64,000 nucleotides of DNA from Sipunculus nudus. Lineage: Eukaryota > Annelida > Sipuncula > Golfingiida > Sipunculidae. Of the stretch, positions 37,491 through 50,700 are shown piece by piece. Position numbers and translations under genes: made by a program. The stretch's first letter is position 1. Every line of letters starts with the position of its first letter. The stretch spans positions 63,237,389-63,301,388 of the forward strand of contig CM049315.1 in NCBI GenBank assembly GCA_026874595.1, in the 5' to 3' direction. The notes below the pieces were generated by a model. It was not told the origin of the DNA. It saw only the letters and a list, made by a program, of their open reading frames with translations, and did no database searches.

Positions 37491-38482
37491 CAGAAGCTCC
37501 ATTAGGCAATTTAGAAGCGGGTACAAACATCGATCTCGCCGAAATCAGCTAGGTTTTTGGCTAATTCAGGAACGTGTGTTGTGCAAAAATTACAGATTTC
37601 AATTGCAAAAGAAGCAACTCAGAAGCTTCATTAGGCCGTTTAGAATCAGATACAAACGTCTTTTACGACGAAATCAGCTCGGTTTTTTCCTAATACAAGA
37701 TCGTGATTTGTGCAGAAACGGCTAATATAAACTGCGATAGAAGCGTTTAAATAGCTTCATTATGCCATTTAGAAATTGTTAAAAACGACGCTTTTGCTGA
37801 AATCAGATCGGTTTTCGCTTAGTACAAGATCGTGTTGTGCAAAAAGAGAAGATTAAAATTGCAAAAGAAGCAATTCAGAAGCTCCATTAGGCCCTTTAGA
37901 ACCGGGTACAAACATCGATCTCGCCGAAATCAGCTCGATTTTTTTTTGCGTAATGCAAGATCGTGTTTGTGCAAATATTGCTGATTTAAATTGCAAAAGA
38001 ATCAATTCAGGAGCTTTATTAGGCCATTTAAAACCAGATACCAACGTCTTTTCCGCCGAAATCAGCTCGGTTTTTGCGTAATACAAGACCGTGTTTTGTG
38101 CAAAGATGACCGATTTAAACTGCCAAGGAAGCCTTTTAGAAGCTTCATCAGGCCATCAAAAACCAGTTAGTAACGTCGTTTTTGCTGAAATCAGCTCGAT
38201 TTTTTGCGTAATACAAAATCGTGTGTTGTGCAAAGATGACCGATTTAAACTGCTAAAGAAGCGTTTTAGAAGCTTCATCAGGCCATTAAGAACCAGTTAG
38301 AAACGTCTTTTACGCCGAAATCAGCTCTTTTTTTCGTAATACATGATCGTGATTTGTGCAGAAACGGCTGATTTAAACTGCAATAGAAGCGTTTTAATAG
38401 CTTCATTAGGCCATTTAGAAATTGGTAAAAACGTCGCTCTTGCTGAAATCAGATCGGTTTTCGCGTAATACAACATCGTGTT
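37453..38482 (+). repeat. 8-monomer tandem duplication, copy 1 (1,030 bp)
   Basis: Begins with a gtgcaaaatagaag monomer carrying ttaggcaatttagaagcggg. It matches 35,135-36,164 at an offset of 2,318 bp and is repeated 1,030 bp later at 38,483. The shared private change gttaaaaacgacgcttttg (elsewhere gttaaaaacgtcgcttttg) at about 37,790 and 38,820 shows that these two are closest relatives. Confidence 0.92.
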
Positions 38483-39180
38483 GTGCAAAATAGAAGATTA
38501 AAATTGCAAAAGAAGCAATTCAGAAGCTCCATTAGGCAATTTAGAAGCGGGTACAAACATCGATCTCGCCGAAATCAGCTAGGTTTTTGGCTAATTCAGG
38601 AACGTGTGTTGTGCAAAAATTACAGATTTCAATTGCAAAAGAAGCAACTCAGAAGCTTCATTAGGCCGTTTAGAATCAGATACAAACGTCTTTTACGACG
38701 AAATCAGCTCGGTTTTTTCCTAATACAAGATCGTGATTTGTGCAGAAACGGCTAATATAAACTGCGATAGAAGCGTTTAAATAGCTTCATTATGCCATTT
38801 AGAAATTGTTAAAAACGACGCTTTTGCTGAAATCAGATCGGTTTTCGCTTAGTACAAGATCGTGTTGTGCAAAAAGAGAAGATTAAAATTGCAAAAGAAG
38901 CAATTCAGAAGCTCCATTAGGCCCTTTAGAACCGGGTACAAACATCGATCTCGCCGAAATCAGCTCGATTTTTTTTTGCGTAATGCAAGATCGTGTTTGT
39001 GCAAATATTGCTGATTTAAATTGCAAAAGAATCAATTCAGGAGCTTTATTAGGCCATTTAAAACCAGATACCAACGTCTTTTCCGCCGAAATCAGCTCGG
39101 TTTTTGCGTAATACAAGACCGTGTTTTGTGCAAAGATGACCGATTTAAACTGCCAAGGAAGCCTTTTAGAAGCTTCATCA
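38483..39180 (+). repeat. 8-monomer tandem duplication, copy 2 (partial)
   Basis: Repeats 37,453 onward at an offset of 1,030 bp until about 39,180. There the expected ggccatcaaaaaccag is replaced by ggccattaagaaccagttag, the variant found at 36,861. That switch is another recombination junction, between similar monomers about 2.3 kb apart. Confidence 0.88.
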
Positions 39181-42100
39181 GGCCATTAAGAACCAGTTAG
39201 CAACGTCGTTTTTGCTGATATCAGCTCGATTTTTTGCGTAATACAAAATCGTGTGTTGTGCAAAGATGACCGATTTAAACTGCTTAAGAAGCGTTTTAGA
39301 AGCTTCATCAGGCCATTGAGAACCAGTTAGAAACGTCTTTTACGCCGAAATCAGCTCGGTTTTTTTCGTAATACAAGATCGTGATTTGTGCAGAAACGGC
39401 TGATTTAAACTGCGATAGAAGCGTTTTAATAGCTTCATTAGGCCATTTAGAAATTGGTAAAATCGTCGCTCTTGCTGAAATCAGATCGGTTTCGCGTAAT
39501 ACAACATCGTGTTGTGCAAAATAGAAGATTAAAATTGCAAAAGAAGCAATTCAGAAGCTCCATTAGGCCATTTAGAACCGGGTACAAACATCGATCTCGT
39601 CTAAATCAGATGGGTTTTTTGCCTAATTCATGATCGTGTGTTGTGCAAAAATTACAGATTTCAATTGCAAAAGAAGCAATTCAGAAGCTTCATTAGGCCG
39701 TTTAGAATCAGATACAAACGTCTTTTACGACGAAATCAGCTCGGTTTTTTCGTAATACAAGATCGTGTTTTGTGCAAAGATGACCGATTTAAACTGCAAA
39801 AGAAGCGTTTAAGAAGCTTTATCAGGCCATTAAGAATCAGTTAGGAACGTCGTTTTTGCTGAAATCAGCTCGGTTTTTTTTTTGCGTAATATAAGATCGT
39901 GTGTTGTGCAAAGATGATGATTTAAACTGCAAAAGAAGCGTTTGAGAAACTTCATTAGGCCATTTAGAACCAGTTAAAAATGTCGTTTTTTTGCCGAAAT
40001 CAGCTCGGTTTTTGCGTAATATAGGATCCTGTTTTGTGCAAAATGGCCAATTTAAACTGCGATAGAAGCGTTTTAATAGCTTCATTAGGCCATTTAGAAA
40101 TTGGTAAAAACGTCGCTCTTGCGGAAATCAAATCGGTTTTCGCGTAATACAACATCGTGTTGTGCAAAATAGAAGATTAAAATTGCAAAAGAAGCAATTC
40201 AGAAGCTCCATTAGGCCATTTAGAACCGGGTACAAACATCGATCTCGCCGAAATCAGCTAGGTTTTTGGCTAATTCAGGAACGTGTGTTGTGCAAAAATT
40301 ACAGATTTCAATTGCAAAAGAAGCAATTCAGAAGCTTCATTAGGACGGTTAGAATCAGATGCAAACGTCTTTTACGACGAAATCAGCTCGGTTTTTTCGT
40401 AATACAAGATCGTGATTTGTGCAGAAACGGCTAATATAAACTGCGATCGAAGCGTTTAAATAGCTTCATTATGCCATTTAGAAATTGTTAAAAACGTCGC
40501 TTTTGCTGAAATCAGATCGGTTTTCGCATAGTACAAGATCGTGTTGTGCAAAAGAGAAGATTAAAATTGCAAAAGAAGCAATTCAGAAGCTCCATTAGGC
40601 CATTTAGAACCGGGTACAAACATCGATCTCGCCGAAATCAGCTAGGTTTTTCCCTAATTCATGATCGTGTGTTGTGCAAAAATTGCAGATTTAAATTGCA
40701 AAAGAAGCAATTCAGAAACTTTATTAGGCCGTTTAGAATCAGATACAAACGTCTTTTACGCCGAAATCAGCTCGGTTTTTGCGTAATACAAGATCGTGTT
40801 TTGTGCAAAGATGACCGATTTAAACTGCGAAAGAAGCGTTTTAAAAGCTTCATCAGGCCATTAAGAACCAGTTAGCAACGTCGTTTTTGCTGAAATCAGT
40901 TCGATTTTTTAGCGTAATATAAGATGGTGTTTGTCCAAAGATGACCGATTTAAACTGCAAAAGAAGCAATTCAGAAGCTCCATCAGGCCATTAAGAACCT
41001 GGTACAAACATCGATCTCGCCTAAATCAGCTGGGTTTTTTGCCTAATTCATGATCGTGTGTTGTGCAAAAATTGCAGATTTAAATTGCAAAAGAAGCATT
41101 TCAGAAGCTTCATTAGGCCGTTTAGAACCAGATACAAACATCTTTTACGCCGAAATCAGCTCGGTTTTTGCGTAATACAAGATCGTGTTTTGTGCAAAGA
41201 TGACCGATTTAAACTGCAAAAGAAGCGTTTAAGAAGCTTTTTCAGGCCATTAAGAATCAGTTAGGAACGTCGTTTTTGCTGAAATCAGCTCGGTTTTTTT
41301 TTTGCGTAATATAAGATCGTGTGTTGTGCAAAGATGATGATTTAAACTGCAAAAGAAGCGTTTGAGAAACTTCATTAGGCCATTTAGAACCAGTTACAAA
41401 TGTTGTTTTTTTTGCCGAAATCAGCTCGGTTTTTCCGTAATATAGGATCCTGTTTTGTGCAAAATGGCCGATTTAAACTGCGATAGAAGCGTTTTAATAG
41501 CTTCATTAGGCCATTTAGAAATTGGTAAAAACGTCGCTCTTGTGGAAATCAAATCGGTTTTCGCGTAATACAACATCGTGTTGTGCAAAATAGAAGATTA
41601 AAATTGCAAAAGAAGCAATTCAGAAGCTCCATTAGGCCATTTAGAACCGGGTACAAACATCGATCTCGCCGAAATCAGCTAGGTTTTTGGCTAATTGAGG
41701 AACGTGTGTTGTGCAAAAATTACAGATTTCAATTGCAAAAGAAGCAATTCAGAAGCTTCATTAGGCCGTTTAGAATCAGATACAAACGTCTTTTACGACG
41801 AAATCAGCTCGGTTTTTTCCTAATACAAGATCGTGATTTCTGCAGAAACGGCTAATATAAACTGCGATAGAAGCGTTTAAATAGCTTCATTATGCCATTT
41901 AGAAATTGTTAAAAACGTCGCTTTTGCTGAAATCAGATCGGTTTTCGCTTAGTACAAGATCGTGTTGTGCAAAAGAGAAGATTAAAATTGCAAAAGAAGC
42001 AATTCAGAAGCTCCATTAGGCCATTTAGAACCGGGTACAAACATCGATCTCGCCGAAATCAGCTAGGTTTTTCCCTAATTCATAATCGTGTGTTGTGCAA

Positions 42101-42612
42101 AAATTGCAGATTTAAATTGCAAAAGAAGCAATTCAGAAACTTTATTAGGCCGTTTAGAATCAGATACAAACGTCTTTTACGCCGAAATCAGCTCGGTTTT
42201 TGCGTAATACAAGATCGTGTTTTGTGCAAAGATGACCGATTTAAACTGCGAAAGAAGAGTTTTAAAAGCTTCATCAGGCCATTAAGAACCAGTTAGCAAC
42301 GTCGTTTTTGCTTAAATCAGTTCGGTTTTTTTTGCGTAATTCAAAATCGTCTGTTGTGCAAAGATGACCGATTTAAACTGCTAAGGAAGCGTTTTAGAAG
42401 CTTCATCAGGCCATTAAGAACCAGTTAGCAACGTCGTTTTTGCTGAAATCAGTTCGGTTTTTTTTGCGTAATTCAAAATCGTCTGTTGTGCAAAGATGAC
42501 CGATTTAAACTGCTAAAGAAGCGTTTTAGAAGCTTCATCAGGCAATTAAGAAGTTAGAAACGTCGTTTTTGCTAAAATCAGCTCGATTTTTTAGCGTAAT
42601 ATAAGATGGTGT
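39181..42612 (+). repeat. Return segment homologous to ~20.4-23.4 kb
   Basis: From 39,181 the array follows the 36.9 kb variant. From about 39,493 it follows unit 2 (33,060-34,860, offset about 6,442), and from about 41,270 it follows copy 2 (22,200-23,415, offset 19,067). At 42,285-42,530 one monomer with atcagttcggttttttttgc and attcaaaatcgtctg is duplicated in tandem, raising the offset from copy 2 to 19,197. The 26,085-39,180 stretch can therefore be read as extra amplified material within a parental array. Confidence 0.83.
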
Positions 42613-45600
42613 TTGTCCAAAGATGACCGATTTAAACTGCAAAAGAAGAGTTTAAGAAGCTTCAATAGGCCACTTAAAACCAGTTACAAAGATCTTTTTT
42701 GCCGAAATCGACTCGGTTTTTGCGTTATAATAGATCATGATCCGTGCAAAAATGGTCAGTTTAAACTGCGAAAGAAGCGTTTCAGAAACTTCATTAGGCG
42801 ACTTAAAACCCGTTACAATCGTCGTTTTCGTCGCAATCAGCTCGGTTTTCGCGTACTACAAGATCGTGTGTTGTGCAAAAATGGCCGTTTAAATTGCAAA
42901 TGAAACGTTTTAATAGCTTCATCAGGCCATTTAAAACAAGTTACAAACGTCGTTTTTGCCGAAATCAGCTCGGTTTTCGCTTTAAACAAGATCGTGTCTT
43001 GTGCAATGATCACCGATTTAAACTGTGAAAGAAGCGTTTTAGAAGCTTCATCAGGCCATTAAGAACCAGTTAGAAACGTCGTTTTTGCTGAAATCAGCTC
43101 GATTTTTTTTGCGTAATGCAAGATCGTGTTTGTGCAAATATTGCAGATTTAAATTGCAAAAGAATCAATTCAGGAGCTTTATTAGGCCATTTAAAACCAG
43201 ATACCAACGTCTTTTCCGCCGAAATCAGCTCGGTTTTTGCGTAATACAAGACCGTGTTTTGTGCAAAGATGACCGATTTAAACTGCCAAGGAAGCCTTTT
43301 AGAAGCTTCATCAGGCCATCAAAAACCAGTTAGTAACGTCGTTTTTGCTGAAATCAGCTCGATTTTTTGCGTAATACAAGATAGTGTTTTGTGCAAAGAT
43401 GACCGATTTAAACTGCTAAAGAAGCGTTTTAGAAGCTTCATCAGGCCACTAAGAACCAGTTAGAAACGTCTTTTACGCCGAAATCAGCTCGTTTTTTTCG
43501 TAATACAAGATCGTGATTTGTGCAGAAACGGCTGATTTAAACTGCAATAGAAGCGTTTTAATAGCTTCATTAGGCCATTTAGAAATTGGTAAAAACGTAG
43601 CTCTTGCTGAAATTCGATCGGTTTCGCGTAATACAACATCGTGTTGTGCAAAATAGAAGATTAAAATTGCAAAAGAAGCAATTCAGAAGCTCCATTAGGC
43701 CATTTAGAACCGGGTACAAACATCGATCTCGCAGAAATCAGCTAGGTTTTTGCCTAATTCAGGAACGTGTGTTGTGCAAAAATTACAGATTTAAATTGCA
43801 AAAGAAGCAATTCAGAAGCTCCATTAGGCCATTTAGAACCGGGTACAAACATCGATCTCGCCGAAATCAGCTAGGTTTTTGCCTAATTCATGATCGTGTG
43901 TTGTGCAAAAATTGCAGATTTAAATTGCAAAAGAAGCAATTCAGAAGCTTCATTAGGCCGTTTAGAACCAGATACAAACATCTTTTACGCCGAAATCAGC
44001 TCGGTTTTTGCGTAATACAAAATCGTGTGTTGTGCAAAGATGACCGATTTAAACTGGGAAAGAAGCGATTCAATAGCTTTATTAGTCGACTTAAAACCCG
44101 TTACAACCGTCGTTTTCGCTGAAATAAGCTCGGTTTTTGCGTAGTACAAGATCGTGTGTTGGGCAAATATCACCGATTTAAACTGCGAGAGAAGAGATTC
44201 AATAGCTTCATAAGGCGACTTATAACCCGTTACAACCGTCGTTTTTGCCGAAATAAGCTCGGTTTTTCCGTAGTACAAGATCGTGTGTTGGGCAAATATC
44301 ACCGATTAAAACTGCTAAATATGCATTTTAGAAACTTCATCAGGCCATTAAGAACCAGTTAGAAACGGCGTTTTTGCTGAAATCAGCTCGATTTTTTTAG
44401 CGTAATATAAGATCGTGTTTGTGCAAAAATGACCGATTTAAACTGCAAAAGAAGAGTTTAAGAAGCTTCAATAGGCCACTTCAAACCAGTTACAAAGATC
44501 TTTTTTGCCGAAATCGACTCGGATTTTGCGTTATAATAGATCATGATTTGTGCAGAAATGGCCAGTTTAAACTGCGAAAGAAGCGTTTCAGAAACTTCAT
44601 TAGGCGACTTAAAACCCGTTACAAAAGTCGTTTTCGCCGCAGTCAGCTCGGTTTTCGAGTACTACAAGATCGTGAGTTGTGCAAAAATGGCCGTTTAAAT
44701 TGCAAATGAAGCGTTTTAATAGCTTCATCAGGCCATTTAAAACAAGTTACAAACGTCGTTTTTGCCGAAATCAGCAAGGTTTTCGCTTAATACAAGATCG
44801 CAGATTTAAATTGCAAAAGAATCAATTCAGGAGCTTTATTAGGCCATTTAGAACCAGATACCAACGTCTTTTTCGCCGAAATCAGATCGGTTTTTGCGTA
44901 ATACAAGACCGTGTTTTGTGCAAAGATGACCGATTTCAACTGCCAAGGAAGCCTTTTAGAAGCTTCATCAGGCCATTAAGAACCAGTTAGCAACGTCGTT
45001 TTTGCTGAAATCAGCTCGATTTTTTGCGTAATACAAAATCGTGTGTTGTGCAAAGATGACCGATTTAAACTGCTAAAGAAGCGTTTTAGAAGCTTCATCA
45101 GGCCATTAAGAACCAGTTAGAAACGTCTTTTACGCCGAAATCAGCTCTTTTTTTTCGTAATACAAGATCGTGATTTGTGCAGAAACGGCTGATTTAAACT
45201 GCGATAGAAGCATTTTAATAGCTTCATTAGGCCATTTAGAAATTGGTAAAAAACGTCGCTCTTGCAGAAATCAGATCGGTTTTCGAGTAATACAACATCG
45301 TGTTGTGCAAAATAGAAGATTAAAATTGCAAAAGAAGCAATTCAGAAGCTCCATTAGGCCATTTAGAACCGGGTACAAACATCGATCTCGCCGAAATCAG
45401 CTAGGTTTTTGGCTAATTCAGGAACGTGTGTTGTGCAAAAATTACAGATTTCAATTGCAAAAGAAGCAATTCAGAAGCTTCATTAGGCCGTTTAGAATCA
45501 GATACAAACGTCTGTTACGACGAAATCAGCTCGGTTTTTTCGTAATACAAGATCGTGATTTGTGCAGAAACGGCTGAAATAAACTGCGATAGAAGCGTTT

Positions 45601-47750
45601 AAATAGCTTCATTAGGCCATTTAGAAATTGTTAAAACGTCGCTTTTGCTGAAATCAGATCGGTTTTCGCGTAATACAACATCGTGTTGTGCAAAATAGAA
45701 GATTAAAATTGCAAAAGAAGCAATTCAGAAGCTCCATTAGGCCATTTAGAACCGGGTACAAACATCGATCTCGCCGAAATCAGCTAGGTTTTTGGCTAAT
45801 TCAGGAACGTGTGTTGTGCAAAAATTACAGATTTCAATTGCAAAAGAAGCAATTCAGAAGCTTCATTAGGCCGTTTAGAATCAGATACAAACGTCTTTTA
45901 CGACGAAATCAGCTCGGTTTTTTCGTAATACAAGATCGTGATTTCTGCAGAAACGGCTAATATAAACTGCGATAGAAGCGTTTAAATAGCTTCATTATGC
46001 CATTTAGAAATTGTTAAAAACGTCGCTTTTGCTGAAATCAGATCGGTTTTCGCTTAGTACAAGATCGTGTTGTGCAAAAGAGAAGATTAAAATCGCAAAA
46101 GAAGCAATTCAGAAGCTCCATCAGGCCATTTAGAACCGGGTACAAACATCGATCTCGCCGAAATCAGCTAGGTTTTTCCCTAATTCATGATCGTGTGTTG
46201 TGCAAAAATTGCAGATTTAAATTGCAAAAGAAGCAATTCAGAAACTTTATTAGGCCGTCTAGAATCAGATACAAACGTCTTTTACGCCGAAATCAGCTCG
46301 GTTTTTGCGTAATACAAGATCGTGTTTTGTGCAAAGATGACCGATTTAAACTGCGAAAGAAGCGTTTTAAAAGCTTCATCAGGCCATTAAGAACCAGTTA
46401 GGAACGTCGTTTTTGCTGAAATCAGCTCGGTTTTTTTTTTTGCGTAATATAAGATCGTGTGTTGTGCAAAGATGATGATTTAAACTGCAAAAGAAGCGTT
46501 TGAGAAACTTCATTAGGCCATTTAGAACCAGTTACAAATGTCGTTTTTTTTGCCGAAATCAGCTCGGTTTTTCCGTAATATAGGATCCTGTTTTGTGCAA
46601 AATGGCCGATTTAAACTGCGATAGAAGCGTTTTAATAGCTTCATTAGGCCATTTAGAAATTGGTAAAAACGTCGCTCTTGCGGAAATCAAATCGGTTTTC
46701 GCGTAATACAACATCGTGTTGTGCAAAATAGAAGATTAAAATTGCAAAAGAAGCAATTCAGAAGCTCCATTAGGCCATTTAGAACCGGGTACAAACATCG
46801 ATCTCGCCGAAATCAGCTAGGTTTTTGGCTAATTCAGGAACGTGTGTTGTGCAAAAATTACAGATTTCAATTGCAAAAGAAGCAATTCAGAAGCTTCATT
46901 AGGCCGTTTAGAATCAGATACAAACGTCTTTTACGACGAAATCAGCTCGGTTTTTTCGTAATACAAGATCGTGATTTGTGCAGAAACGGCTAATATAAAC
47001 TGCGATCGAAGCGTTTAAATAGCTTCATTATGCCATTTAGAAATTGTTAAAAACGTCGCTTTTGCTGAAATCAGATCGGTTTTCGCTTAGTACAAGATCG
47101 TGTTGTGCAAAGGAGAAGATTAAAATTGCAAAAGAAGCAATTCAGAAGCTCCATTAGGCCATTTAGAACCGGGTAGAAACATCGATCTCGCCGAAATCAG
47201 CTAGGTTTTTCCCTAATTCATAATCGTGTGTTGTGCAAAAATTGCAGATTTAAATTGCAAAAGAAGCAATTCAGAAACTTTATTAGGCCGTTTAGAATCA
47301 GATACAAACGTCTTTTACGCCGAAATCAGCTCGGTTTTTGCGTAATACAAGATCGTGTTTTGTGCAAAGATGACCGATTTAAACTGCGAAAGAAGAGTTT
47401 TAAAAGCTTCATCAGGCCATTAAGAACCAGTTAGCAACGTCGTTTTTGCTGAAATCAGTTCGGTTTTTTTTGCGTAATTTAAAATCGTCTGTTGTGCAAA
47501 GATGACCGATTTAAACTGCTAAGGAAGCGTTTTAGAAGCTTCATCAGGCCATTAAGAACCAGTTAGCAACGTCGTTTTTGCTGAAATCAGTTCGGTTTTT
47601 TTTGGGTAATTCAAAATCGTCTGTTGTGCAAAGATGACCGATTTAAACTGCTAAAGAAGCGTTTTAGAAGCTTCATCAGGCAATTAAGAAGTTAGAAACG
47701 TCGTTTTTGCTAAAATCAGCTCGATTTTTTAGCGTAATATAAGATGGTGT
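42613..47750 (+). repeat. D-phase HOR unit 1 (5,138 bp, ~40 monomers)
   Basis: Measured from a diagnostic D monomer (tccaaagatgaccgattt, then aaaagaagagtttaagaagc). The D monomer carries the 10-bp palindrome gatcatgatc (42,733-42,742), followed by cgtgcaaaaatggtcag. The first D monomer in the window is at 23,416, in copy 2. This unit is the only one of the series containing an S block (43,989-44,874). The same D-to-D landmarks recur 5,138 bp later (43,085 to 48,223; 43,604 to 48,742). Confidence 0.88.
43989..44874 (+). repeat. S block, copy 6
   Basis: Matches 24,664-25,549 at an offset of 19,325 bp. Private change: taaatatgcatttt where the others have taaataagcatttt, near 44,315-44,326. The 111-bp monomer is at 44764-44874. 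No S block is seen to the right of this one, so the last 19 kb comes from a different subset of monomers. Confidence 0.92.
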
Positions 47751-50700
47751 TTGTCCAAAGATGACCGATTTAAACTGCAAAAGAAGAGTTTAAGAAGCTT
47801 CAATAGGCCACTTAAAACCAGTTACAAAGATCTTTTTTGCCGAAATCGACTCGGTTTTTGCGTTATAATAGATCATGATCCGTGCAAAAATGGTCAGTTT
47901 AAACTGCGAAAGAAGCGTTTCAGAAACTTCATTAGGCGACTTAAAACACGTTACAATCGTCGTTTTCGTCGCAATCAGCTCGGTTTTCGCGTACTACAAG
48001 ATCGTGTGTTGTGCAAAAATGGCCGTTTAAATAGCAAATGAAGCGTTTTAATAGCTTCATCAGGCCATTTAAAACAAGTTACAAACGTCGTTTTTGCCGA
48101 AATCAGCTCGGTTTTCGCTTTAAACAAGATCGTGTCTTGTGCAATGATCACCGATTTAAACTGTGAAAGAAGCGTTTTAGAAGCTTCATCAGGCCATTAA
48201 GAACCAGTTAGAAACGTCGTTTTTGCTGAAATCATCTCGATTTTTTTTGCGTAATGCAAGATCGTGTTTGTGCAAATATTGCAGATTTAAATTGCAAAAG
48301 AATCAATTCAGGAGCTTTATTAGGCCATTTAAAACCAGATACCAACGTCTTTTCCGCCGAAATCAGCTCGGTTTTTGCGTAATACAAGACCGTGTTTTGT
48401 GCAAAGATGACCGATTTAAACTGCCAAGGAAGCCTTTTAGAAGCTTCATCAGGCCATCAAAAACCAGTTAGTAACGTCGTTTTTGCTGAAATCAGCTCGA
48501 TTTTTTGCGTAATACAAGATAGTGTTTTGTGCAAAGATGACCGATTTAAACTGCTAAAGAAGCGTTTTAGAAGCTTCATCAGGCCACTAAGAACCAGTTA
48601 GAAACGTCTTTTACGCCGAAATCAGCTCGTTTTTTTCGTAATACAAGATCGTGATTTGTGCAGAAAAGGCTGATTTAAACTGCAATAGAAGCGTTTTAAT
48701 AGCTTCATTAGGCCATTTAGAAATTGGTAAAAACGTAGCTCTTGCTGAAATCCGATCGGTTTCGCGTAATACAACATCGTGTTGTGCAAAATAGAAGATT
48801 AAAATTGCAAAAGAAGCAATTCAGAAGCTCCATTAGGCCATTTAGAACCGGGTACAAACATCGATCTCGCCGAAATCAGCTAGGTTTTTGGCTAATTCAT
48901 GATCGTGTGTTGTGCAAAAATTACAGATTTCAATTGCAAAAGAAGCAATTCAGAAGCTTCATTAGGCCGTTTAGAATCAGATACAAACGTCTGTTACGAC
49001 GAAATCAGCTCGGTTTTTTCGTAATACAAGATCGTGATTTGTGCAGAAACGGCTGAAATAAACTGCGATAGAAGCGTTTAAATAGGTTCATTAGGCCATT
49101 TAGAAATTGTTAAAAACGTCGCTTTTGCTGAAATCAGATCGGTTTTCGCGTAATACAACATCGTGTTGTGCAAAATAGAAGATTAAAATTGCAAAAGAAG
49201 CAATTCAGAAGCTCCATTAGGCCATTTAGAACCGGGTACAAACATCGATCTCGCCGAAATCAGCTAGGTTTTTGGCTAATTCAGGAACGTGTGTTGTGCA
49301 AAAATTACAGATTTCAATTGCAAAAGAAGCAATTCAGAAGCTTCATTAGGCCGTTTAGAATCAGATACAAACGTCTTTTACGACGAAATCAGCTCGGTTT
49401 TTTAGTAATACAAGATCGTGATTTGTGCAGAAACGGCTAATATAAACTGCGATAGAAGCGTTTAAATAGCTTCATTATGCCATTTAAAAATTGTTAAAAA
49501 CGTCGCTTTTGCTGAAATCAGATCGGTTTTCGCTTAGTACAAGATCGTGTTGTGCAAAAGAGAAGATTAAAATCGCAAAAGAAGCAATTCAGAAGCTCCA
49601 TTAGGCCATTTAGAACCGGGTACAAACATCGATCTCGCCGAAATCAGCTAGGTTTTTCCCTAATTCATGATCGTGTGTTGTGCAAAAATTGCAGATTTAA
49701 ATTGCAAAAGAAGCAATTCAGAAACTTTATTAGGCCGTTTAGAATCAGATACAAACGTCTTTTACGCCGAAATCAGCTCGGTTTTTGCGTAATACAAGAT
49801 CGTGTTTTGTGCAAAGATGACCGATTTAAACTGCGAAAGAAGCGTTTTAAAAGCTTCATCAGGCCATTAAGAACCAGTTAGCAACGTCGTTTTTGCTGAA
49901 ATCAGCTCGATTTTTTAGCGTAATATAAGATGGTGTTTGTCCAAAGATGACCGATTTAAACTGCAAAAGAAGCTATTCAGAAGCTCCATCAGGCCATTAA
50001 GAACCTGGTACAAACATCGATCTCGCCTAAATCAGCTGGGTTTTTTGCCTAATTCATGATCGTGTGTTGTGCAAAAATTGCAGATTTAAATTGCAAAAGA
50101 AGCATTTCAGAAGCTTCATTAGGCCGTTTAGAACCAGATACAAACATCTTTTACGCCGAAATCAGCTCGGTTTTTGCGTAATACAAGATCGTGTTTTGTG
50201 CAAAGATGACCGATTTAAACTGCAAAAGAAGCGTTTAAGAAGCTTTTTCAGGCCATTAAGAATCAGTTAGGAACGTCGTTTTTGCTGAAATCAGCTCGGT
50301 TTTTTTTTTGCGTAATATAAGATCGTGTGTTGTGCAAAGATGATGATTTAAACTGCAAAAGAAGCGTTTGAGAAACTTCATTAGGCCATTTAGAACCAGT
50401 TACAAATGTCGTTTTTTTTGCCGAAATCAGCTCGGTTTTTCCGTAATATAGGATCCTCTTTTGTGCAAAATGGCCGATTTAAACTGCGATAGAAGCGTTT
50501 TAATAGCTTCATTAGGCCATTTAGAAATTGGTAAAAACGTCGCTCTTGCGGAAATCAAATCGGTTTTCGCGTAATACAACATCGTGTTGTGCAAAATAGA
50601 AGATTAAAATTGCAAAAGAAGCAATTCAGAAGCTCCATTAAGCCATTTAGAACCGGGTACAAACATCGATCTCGCCGAATCAGCTAGGTTTTTGGCTAAT

